This document shows positions 45,113-56,312 of a stretch of DNA of 64,000 nucleotides, in pieces (the stretch's first letter is position 1; every line of letters begins with the position of its first letter). The stretch comes from Parapristionchus giblindavisi (taxonomy: Eukaryota; Nematoda; Chromadorea; Rhabditida; Diplogasteridae): the NCBI GenBank assembly GCA_943737045.1, contig CALSFV010000402.1, positions 141,831 through 205,830 of the forward strand, written 5' to 3'. Both the position numbers and the translations under genes were made by a program. The notes under the pieces are model-generated. The model did not search any database. It saw only the letters and a program-made list of their open reading frames with translations, and was not told the origin of the DNA.

Positions 45113-45880
45113 AGCTACGTACAGTCACTATTAGCAAAGAGAAAACGGTTAGAACTTACAAGGGGATGCTCGCAACTTGTCCTGGCCATATGAGATGGCA
45201 ATAGCATTACTAGGATCAGTTTTTAATGCTGATTACGAATCCGTTTTGAGAAAGTGCCTAATCGACCTGAGTTTCGAGGAAATCGATATTTCGATTCGGA
45301 AATTCGTGTGGTTTCCTGCGCAAACCGTCCGGGTGGGCTGGTGAACTCATATATAAACTCTCGCAGTAGTCTACCTTTCATCACCGGATCTTTCCGATGC
45401 AATTCAGATAATTTGTGGATTAAACTATACGAATTTTCGAATTAACAAGCCAAATTTCAATACCGATTTTCTCGAAACAGAGGTCGATTAGTCACTTTCA
45501 GAATACGGATTCGTAATAAGCATCGAAAACTGATTCTAGTCATGCTATTGCCAGCTCATATGGCCAGGACAAGTTGGGAGCATCCCCTTGTTAGCAAAGA
45601 TGAACTATAGTTGATACAGTTTGCAAACGAATTCCACGGATGAGTCGTGGGTTCGATTCCCTCTTTGTATCAATCATTTGCCAATATGTATCGACTATGT
45701 TCCAATTAGTTGGTGACAATTCAGAATCAATTCAAAGATCACATAATTATAACAGGAATACAATGAATTTAGATCCTCGACTTCAATAGGGATTTGACCT
45801 CACAACAGCACTAAACGTTGTCAGCACTAAACGGACTTATTGAGCTCATCCAAAATATTCATAGAACCGAAGGATGTGTA
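45113..45880 (+). pseudogene. Broken copy of the A/B/C family with inserted TIR element
   Basis: Pieces of exon 6 (TVTISKEKT-like, 45118-45155), the intron 6 hairpin (45609-45695) and a frameshifted last exon (45773-45880) remain. The element at 45159-45590 interrupts it. A family-type AATAAA follows at about 45893. Confidence 0.65.
45159..45590. mobile_element. 432-bp TIR element with TTA duplication
   Basis: Same family as 43462-43886; TTA flanks both ends (45156-45158 and 45591-45593). Confidence 0.75.
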
Positions 45881-45899
45881 TTATTTAAATATTAATAAA

Positions 45900-46776
45900 G
45901 GGAATCAGTGTTGTATTTTTTACAGTTATCGTGTACATAACAGGGGATATTTTACTATCTATAGTAACGGGTTATGGAAGAACGTTTCTATAATTGTGGC
46001 ATATTAGACATCCTATAGGTCAAATATGAGAGAGTTTGCGGTCAATGTAACAGCAGTTTACAAATGGTCTTTTTTTCTGATCAACTAATCTTTGATCTTC
46101 TCTTATCCCTTTCCCTGATTATTTGTCTTTGACCTCACGTAGTATATTCAAATTCAAATTCATTTATCATATCAGACTTAAGTCAGATGAATAATGATGC
46201 GATTAGCATCATCCATAAGCATTGATCACCAGAACGATCCCATAGCTCTTATCACTTCATCTCGCCAACGTGTTGTGCAGGCTGTCTCCTTTTACTTTGT
46301 ATAATATATTTAAACATTATTCATCCAATTTTTAGTGAGCAGTATGACATTACATTTTGTCTTTAACAATAAGATACAATCACAAAAAACTTAATTTTTA
46401 TTTATTGACACAAATCTAAGTCAATCAATCAATAATGCAACGAAGATAAGCAGCGAACGATACTCGTAACAAGCGGAAGAAGAGTATAAATCAGATTATA
46501 AATTACCAAATTATCGATTGGTAGATCATTGAAAGGAGAGGTTACGGTAGGATTTGGCACAGCGCATGGTTTGGCAGTGTTTTTAAATTGATTAGATCGG
46601 CAAAGACCTTTGAACTAATGAAATTTTAATTTAAAAAATCCTAAATGAGGAAATAATAATCAATAATAATATAGACATGATCACAGATCGCCGTAAGAGA
46701 AAGTGGAGGAAATATGCATGGAGGCCACGCCCATAATGGGCGGAGAAATGGGCGGGGCATCCGATGGGGCCGGGTG
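45900..46776. other. Intergenic region before the stomatin 3' end
   Basis: No gene seen. 45960-46050 resembles part of 1370-1440. 46130-46290 looks like repeat debris. Confidence 0.45.
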
Positions 46777-47655
46777 TTATCCTAGTAGATGTCGAACGAG
46801 CTCCATCGGAAGCGGAAAGATGATCGTCGAGTTCTTCTCGGCGCTGAAAATAGGTTATCATAAGTTGTGCCTGACAATTTTTCATTCATTTTTTCAATAA
46901 ATACAATTTTGATTAGGATTACGTGGAGTTGTGTACGAGTGCCTAGCTATGGTCAAGGTTAAGATTTTTTTGTTGATAAATACGTTTAAATGAGAAAAAA
47001 ATGTCTGATTATAAAGGTTGATTTTTGATCTTTGATTTGTGATCTATGGCAAACTTACGCGACACTATTCAGCGTCTGCAGATATCTGAGCTGCAGTGCG
47101 GCGGGCGATTGCGCTATGACTTCGGCTGCATCGCGTAGTGAGCGAGAGGCGAGCTGCTCACCCTCGGCTGCGATCACCTGAAATGAGCATGTGTTGCTAA
47201 TATTATGTTAGGCAGCAAATGTGCGAGTTTGGATGGCTGTTGAAACGACAAATATGCCACCCTGTGACTGCCATGTTTGGATGCATACATAATTTCGTGG
47301 GTGCAAGTTCATGTATCGCCCAAAAGGTAAAGATAAATCCTGTTATGCAAGGTACACGAATTCTGCGGGAGATCACTGCTAGGCTAGTGATAGTGTTGTC
47401 CAGGTATTGTGTACATTATCATAGATTTTCAATCGACAAACTGTCGGATAGATTTCTCGTGAAGATAAATCTAACACCAGTCTAGTTTTGTCCAGCGAAA
47501 CGGAGCATGAACACCAGTTTTATTTTGCAGTGTTAATGTGAAATGTCTATAATATGGCTCACCTTAGCACGTGCTTCCCTCGTGGCTTCGGCCTCTGCAG
47601 CCATCGCACGCTGAAGCTGAACGGGCAGTCGAACGTCTTTGCTGCAATTATTATG

Positions 47656-47712
<57 letters not shown>

Positions 47713-50700
47713 AATTATTGATTTTTAAGCATAAGGATTTCCTGTGTCTTTGATAAATTATAGGCACATCCAAGCAATTTTTACATTCCGCTTTGTCCAG
47801 TGTTTCTCTCGCAAACAAAGAAAACGAGGGACCATTGTCAGAGAGGAAAGTTTCACATTAGCTCGGGCTCTATTTAGTGTTGTATCTAATAGTTGCAAAG
47901 GGATAAAGGATATTGTAACAGTTACCATAAATTTTTATCACTCACATTTCCACTCGTTCAACCTTTATACCCCAGCTTTCCGTCGCCTCGTCCAGTACGG
48001 CCTAGAAATATTTACACATCTTTATGCATTCACGTGACTTAATATTTGGCATTCGAGAGATATTTTACCTATTTTTTTTTCGAAATTTTTCTCAACATGA
48101 ATAGTATTCCACGCAAAAGAATTCGTGTAGCAATTTAACAAATATCAAAGATCGTTCACTTTTACAAAACATAGTAATGTAATGATAAGATGTAAACAAT
48201 AAAAAAATCTAAATAAATAATTAATTAAATAAATAAATGAGATTACCTGCATGGATATGGCGAGGGAGTCTCGATCCTGAAGGATCTCTGATAGATTCCT
48301 CGTTCCCAACATGTTTCGAAGAGTAGTTTGGGCGAGTAATCTGAGAAAAAAAACGATTATTTGACGTTTTTTCACTTTTCAAAATGCTCCAAAACACATA
48401 AATAGCATTTGATCATAGTGCTTTGCTCGGTATTTTGTGCAAGATAGTCCATCTTCGGGCACAGTTTTCACGCGAAAAGCTAATTTGAAACTCTCCGCTC
48501 TGGCAATACTCTCTTGTAGAAAAGAAAGCGAGAGACGATCGCCAGAGCGGAGAATTTCAAATTATTATTGCTACTGGTGTATTTATATTATAAAGTGTGG
48601 GTAGATGCCTACCAATCGATAATACATCTACAGTATACCTGGTGGAGTGGTGTGCGTTTTCGACGTTCGCCACGCTCACAGTCGCGTTGCACACGCGATA
48701 GTAGACGACGGCGTCCACCGACACCGTGACCGAATCCTTTGTCAGGATCTGAAATCATACCACACATGAGTATCAAACTGTCAAGATCTCTAGATTGAAG
48801 GATGCGTTCATTTGACGAGAGAATGTGCACAGCGTTGGTGGGGCATTCATATTAAAGCAAACCATGCTCAGCAGACCCTACTCTTGATGAATATGTTTCA
48901 AATGAAAGCTATATCATAAGAAATTGTGATGAAATTCAATCGAAGATATGTGTTGTATTTTTAAAATTGTTCTAACCTCTTGTGGAGGCACGTTGAATGA
49001 CACGGTTCGCAGATCGACTTTGTTGTACGACTCTATACAGGGAAGCACGAAGAAGATACCTTAGGCATTGAATAATTATCTTTTTTTCTTTAAAAACTAA
49101 TCGATAATTACAGTATACCTGGTCCCTTGGCACCGCCCCCAATCAGTCGACCCAATCGGAAGACGACCGCACGCTCGTACTCTTGAACTACCTGAAATAA
49201 TCGATTATCGATTGATTATCGATTTATCGAATATCGATTCATTCCATTCAGCACTATGCGAAAGGTAGCTCGCTTCTTTGCCATAACCGAAATCGCTAAA
49301 TACATGTCCCCTCTTTCACTTAACTAGTATGTCTGCGAAAATAAATTTGATGGAATAACATCAATAATAAAAACAGAGCGGAGAGAAATATTCGCTTAAA
49401 ATGTGATTAATGTGTTATTAATGTGATTATGAACATTTATATTTGATGGAATAAAGAAATAAATAAATAAACATCTTCAAAGTGCGCCTACTTTTATGCA
49501 GAATATGGTCGAGATGGGAAAGGTGACCAGCATCATCAACCACGACAGAATCATCAGTACCCAGCCGCAGAAACCGATGCCCGCGTCGTACGATTCCGCT
49601 GAAATCAATCGATTTTGCTGTTCAAAATTAATTTCATCAACCCCAATTGTTACTGCGATTGTTTTAAACGTTTTTTTTTCTCCGAATAAAGATAAAGGAA
49701 GTTCATGATCTACATATTTCTTTCAGATATTTAATGGGATCAAAATCAAAGCTAAAGTTAGCACTTTATTCTATATTTCAAATTTCGGCAGTTGCAAACT
49801 TCTCCAAATTATCGAGTATGTTCTTTTGTAGTGCATGGTATTTTCCGCAATCACTACCGAACTTACGATTCGCATTCGTCGGGTAATAACTAAGTTTCAG
49901 CTGCGCCAACGACTGCCTCCTCGCGTCCCTCTCCTCTTTCGCGAATATCAACGGATTCAGCGTAAACCTGCAAAAGTCATTGCTCCAGGTGGGAGTCGAA
50001 CTCGCTACCATCCGTTAACCAGACTGACTCGCTACCCACTGCGCCACCGTTGTTTTTTAAATGAATTTATGGGAGTGTTCTCAGGCTCAGCTCACCGTAT
50101 CAATCATTTTGACGCCGTAAGACTATTATGATTGATGTGTGAGTGAATGACTTACAAGGGAACTACCCCAACTTAATGTGGCCATATGACATGGGAATAA
50201 TCTACCTGAATCAGTTTTCGATGCTGATTACGAATCCGTTTTTAAACGTTGCCCAATCGAGCTGAGATTCGAGAAAATCGATATTCAAATTCGCTAGTTT
50301 ATTCGGAAATTCGTGAGACTTCCCATATAAACCATCCCAATGCGTTCATAAACTCATCCATCAATGATCCAAACACCTCCTGCTGTAATTTAGTGGATAT
50401 TGTAGGTAAGTTGTGAATTTTCGAATCAAATAGTCGAATTTCAAGATCGATTTTCTCGAATCTCAGCTCGATTGGGCAACGTTTGATAACGGATTCGTTA
50501 TCAGCATCGAAAACTGATTCAGGTAAATTATTCCCATGTCATATGGCCACATTAAGTTGAGAAAGTTCCCTTGTTAGAGAGTAGTCGATAGGGAGAGAGC
50601 GCTGACGTTAGAGAAGAGGCGAGAGAGCACGCGAAAGTGAGGGTGCATATGCGAAAGCTTGTTGGGAAAGCGGCAATTCCACTAATGTTGTACGCTATTA

Positions 50701-53700
50701 TGTTGATAGTCAGTCACGGTATAGCGATCAAAATACACTATAAATACACTTTTAGTTTAAAATACACTCCGCAATTTTAGGTGGGCCAATAATATATTCG
50801 AACATTTTTGGGTGCCTAAAATTTGGCTACCAGACAAGCCCCACTTTTAAGTTGGGTCAATATTTTGGTGGTTGAGCCAATAATTTGGTTCGAAGTGGGG
50901 CTGTTATTTTAGTCTAAAATTTTAGCCCCACTTCGAACCAAATTATTGGCTCAACCACCAAATTATTGACTCAACTTTAGAAGTGGGGCTTGTCTGGTAG
51001 CCAAATTTTATAGTCAACTTTTACGATCCACCAAATTATTAGCCCCACTTCGACCAAATTATTGGACCCCCTAAAATTGCGGAGCATATAATATCTGGGA
51101 TGGCTATCAAGGTTTCTACGCACAGATGGCAAAGTATCAAGAAAGCTAAACAGAGACCGTAAAGCTCGATAATCCTCATATACCCTGATTAACTAGAGAA
51201 GACGGGAGAATTTTTGGCAAACGCCTCCGCCTACGCATTCTGAGATGACATGTTCGAGTTTACAAGCGAGATGGATGCAGTTGAGCGAGCAAGCGCGATA
51301 CATTGAAAATATACATAAAATATCTGACAAGGGGATGCTCGCAACTTGTCCTGGCCATATGAGATGGCAATAGCATTACTAGGATCAGTTTTTAATGCTG
51401 ATTACGAATCCGTTTTGAGAAAGTACCTAATCGACCTGAGTTTCGAGGAAATCGACATTTCGATTCGGAAATTCGTGTGGTTTCCTGCGCAAACCGTCCG
51501 GGAGGGCTGGTGAACTCATCTATAAACTCTCGCAGTAGTCTACCTTTCATCACCGGATCTTTCCGATGCAATTCAGATAATTAGTGGAGGAAACTATACG
51601 AATTTTCGAATTAACAAGCCAAATTTCAATTCCGATTTTCTCGAAACAGAGGTCGATTAGGCACTTTCAGTATACGGATTCGTAATAAACATCGAAAACT
51701 GATTCTGTCATGCTATTACCAGCTCATATGGCCAGGACAAGTTGGGAGCATCCCCTTGTGAGTACTGGGAGCGCTACTAGGGACTCCATGCTGTTGGACT
51801 GTACGCCTTGTTGAGTAAACATGTCACCTCGAAGAACAAGGGAATTGAACCAGATCAGCTTTGTGGGTTTTCAATAAAATATTGTCTATTCCAGTTCCTC
51901 GGCGCAGTTTTTAGCAAATTTTGAAGTTCAAACATTTGGTTTATCTCATAATTGTATTTGTGTGAAATTCGTTTGAACAACACCTCACCTCCTTCCCATC
52001 CTCGGGCCACCTCCTCTAGCCGTTGTGGGCACATCAATCTGGAATTTGGTCTTTGATGACTCCGTAAACTCAAGTCATAAACTTAAGTGCTAGATTCGCA
52101 TACTTAAGCACTTAAGTCGACCCTAATAGCCTTAATTAACACCCCTAGCTGAATTCACTCTCTTCTTTGAGAACGCTCTCTCGTAGACAAAGAATGCGAG
52201 AGAGCATTGCCAGAGCGGACAGTTTCAAATTACATAGCTTGGGGTGTCGCTGGCTAAGTCACTCACGATGATACTGCCTCCTTCGTCATCGGATTCCATC
52301 AGACGTTCGCTCTCTGTCGACCCGCCGCTGGCGCCTGATTGACCGTTCTCTGTAATGAAAGATATTATAACTATGGAACAGTTTAAGATGTCGTTGAAGG
52401 CATTCAGAAAATGTACATGATGTCTATCAACTATTTTTGAAAAAAAATGATATGGCTTGAAGAGGGTGGGTTTTCTTCATACTGGGGATGGTAGGATAGT
52501 GTTGTATTTTGCTATGTCAGAGTTTTTGAAGAGTTGGATCATATAGTTTATCGGTTAGACGCGTTTCCGACATGAAACTAATCGTCCGTGATCAATTAGC
52601 TCAAACTTGGGCAATTACAGTTTCCCTAGGATTCGAATCATGGATGGCTATTTCCAACCCATCCGTGATTTGAAGCCTAATGAAACTGTAACGTCAGGAT
52701 TATCTCTTTTATCTGCACTGAGAGCAAACTTACCTGGCAAATCGTTACCCCGATACACTTTCCTGGCAAACGATTACCCCAAATGGCGTATTATTCAACG
52801 GCTGAATTCACCATTTGGGGTAATCGTTTGCCAGGAAAGTGTATCGGGGTAACGATTTGCCAGGTAAGTTTGCTCTCAGTGTGTCATATATAGAGAACAC
52901 TGGGGTAAAAAACTATGGTAAATGTGAAATCGAGAGACTGTTGACTCGCTCACACCCCTTTACAGCAATGATCACTGGCTTCCTATGCTTTATAGAACTA
53001 TTTTTATGCTTTTTTTTGCTTTATTTATGCTTGATTTTCAAAACACTCAATTTTAGCAAATACTATCGCTGTTTACGAAAACTTCATATGCTTAAACGCT
53101 ATTAACGCCGAAAGTTTTAAATGATTTTTATTCTGAAAACAGAACCAAAAAGGCATAATTAACGGCCAATATAAGCCAGTCTGAACAGTAAACATGACTC
53201 GGGGCAGTTTATTATCCAATTTTGCGTAATTTCATGCTCAAGTCATTAAACGCAATAACAAGATATTTACTGGTTTTGCGAACCAGAAATTGGCCCAACT
53301 ATGAGTCTGAGAGCAGACGGCAAAAACAAATAGAATTACTGAGTGGTTAATGTAAATTAGATAGAAGTCAAAAGCCTCCACCCCCAGTCCTTCCACTCCT
53401 CCTCCTCCTAACTCCTAACTTATCTCTCTCCCTCTCCCCTCTTGAGAGCTTATAATCGATGTTGTTTATCGAATCAACTGGAATACAGTTTGTTATTTTC
53501 CTTATCCCATTTGATTAACTATTTTGACGAAAACATGACAGGATCTCAGTTTATCAGGCAGTTCCGCGTTTAAATTCGATGCGATGGGTAGTGATGGCAG
53601 ACAAACTATCGAATAATAGACACCCAAACTGACAGAAAAATGACCAAACTGACAGACTAAAGATTAAACTGATTGATAGACAAAAGACTAAACTGGCTGA

Positions 53701-56259
53701 TAAAATATCTAAATGACAGAGAAATGACTAAATTGACAGACATATGAGCAGAGATTCCGACAATAACTGACATATGAAGGAGTCTTTGGTTGCTGTTTAG
53801 CTCACTGAAGCGTAAAGATTAGAAAACGCGTCAAAGGAGCAAAAATAAGGAGTCACTTGGTAAAGCATATTTATCAAAAACATATTTTTCCTTCTTAAAA
53901 TGGTAACTCTAAAACTGCAAATCAATGACTATAAAAATAACTATGAAATCTCGCAGTACATAAGAAAAACTACAGAGAGTGATAACCGGACAAATTTGAA
54001 ATTCCCCAACCAGATGCCCAATTTCTCATACAGAGTTTTAGTAAATGCTTTCTGTTATTATAAACAACCAATAAACAAAAAAAAGAAGAATATTATAGAG
54101 TTAAGTCAAACGGGAAGTAACAGTAACATTGATTTCAAATTAGAAATCAGACGAATGACTTAGTTGGTAATGTTAACATAAAATGAATAACATCTTCATC
54201 CATCTATCTTTCATATGGTTATTCTCTATCTTTATCTTATGATATATCATTCCTTCTATCATTCCATCAAAGAGGATGATTAACAGGGATAATCTCCATC
54301 TACTTCGTTCTTTACAAATTCTACGAAAGATAGTTCTTGAAATTAAATCCTCTGTATAAGTTAGTGATTAGATATCAATCAAGGATAGGTTCGAACATAA
54401 TCCTAAAAATAGTAATATTAATTTATCGAGAGAAAATAACGATATTCTTTGAATAAAAATCAAGAACGAAGTAAATACCGAAATATCTAATATCTAAAAA
54501 ATATCTAAAAATAATATCATACATAATATCTAAAAATATCTAAAAATAGATCACCGCGAGCATAATAACTGATATGTGTACCATTTGTTATCAAAATTAC
54601 GGACTTGAACTGATTAACGAACAGGAAACCCTCGAAACTCTGTCCCATATTTTCTATCAATGACGGCCGGCGCTTATTGTTTATGGAAAATTCTAATATT
54701 AATCGTAAATACCACTGAATATTAAATTAAATATTAAACACACCACCTAATATTTAAAAAAAGAACGAATCTGGTGTTTTGAACAGGAGAAACGGTGACG
54801 GAGGCGACGACAATAGTATAATAATGAAAGAAATAATGAATATGTTCAAATTTTAATATGATTTTAGCAAATATCGTAAGGGGATAGATGATCTGATCAA
54901 AAACAAAAAGGAATATATAACAGATTTCAATACGCGACATTTCGGTCCCAAATCATAGAAGCCAATAAATAAACAATAGTAAAATCATAATGAGAAGTTC
55001 TCTCCTGATCATCTTCCTCCTCTTCTTCTTCTTCCCTTCACATATGGATGAAGAAATGACGAAGAGTGTGGATTATTGAGAAGAAAGACGACATGTTTCT
55101 CCCTCTCTCTATCTTGCTCTCCCTCTCCCTCTCCCTCTCTCTCCCTCTTCCTCTCCCTATTCTTAGTATTATATTGTCTGTCACAAGTTCATCGCGGAAT
55201 TTTCCTCTCACACGAAGAATCTGTGTCAGAAGAGGAAGAAGACGATGATGTTGTGATGGAATAGAATAAAGATGAGAGGTCAGTAAGTAGTCCGAGTAGT
55301 ATAGGAGTAAGTAGCCATCACTCCCCCTCTCTCTACCTCTCCTCTCCCTCTCTCCTCTCCCTCTCCCTCTCTCCTCTCCCTCTCCCTTTCTCCCCACTCT
55401 CCCCCCTCTCCTCCCTCTCCCCCTCTCTCCCTCTCCTATTATTCGCCATATCGCGGCGTTATTCACGGCTACGAAACGACTCGAACAGACCAGATTGATT
55501 TGACTGAATGAGAGAATGAGAGGAGAGCGACATAAAGTGGATATGAATTGAGAGTAGTGAGTAGTATGTACGATGTGATCATTGGAAATGTACAGTGGCG
55601 TTGGTTAGAGAGTGGTTAGTAGTTGGTAATGTAAAAATCACTAAAGCGGGAGGTTTCCTGATCAAATCGTTTGGAATCTTATCAGAAAAGGTTTTTTGTG
55701 CTTTTACAAAGCAAAGTTTAGGAAAAGAAAAGAAAAATAGGTGAGAGTATGTGTAAAATAAGGAGAGATTTTTCTGTATTTCATTTTCGCTTCTTTTGAA
55801 CATATCATACCAGCACTTTACAGACCGAGAAATTTGATCGACCGGAAAAATACAGTAATCACAACAACGAAATGTATAATGTAGAAATTTCACTAGGAAT
55901 CATTTAAAATCACCCCGAGCTATTTTGATATTCTCCGCTCTGACAAAGCTCTCTCGCTTTCTCTGCCCCCAGAGTCAGAGAGCATTAAAAAAGAATAATT
56001 AAACATATAAGTAAAAATGCGAGACGGTAGCATAACAAGATCAGAAAAAAAAATAGATTGTTACAGACGGGGAAGTAGACACGTTCATTCACACCGGAAC
56101 CTCCCGAGGAGAGTCTCGGCAGAATGACTGAGTGAGAGCTTCCGATGGGCGGAGTCAAGAGGACAAAGAGATTAGAAACCTTTTAATATCTCTCACTCCC
56201 TCTCCCTTTCGATCTCTTTCTCTCTCTTTCTCTCTCTTTCTCTCTCTCCCTCCCTCTCT

Positions 56260-56312
<53 letters not shown>

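Noticed and set aside
49982..50052. Functional tRNA gene
   Set aside because: A and B boxes are present, but the T-stem pairs poorly; listed as a tRNA-derived sequence.
52600..52621. SL RNA gene
   Set aside because: No GT donor follows the leader-like sequence and no Sm site is visible.
55038..55466. 142-codon Arg/Glu/Gly-rich frame and similar Ser/Leu- or Arg/Glu-rich frames to 56874
   Set aside because: They are translations of GA/CT microsatellites.
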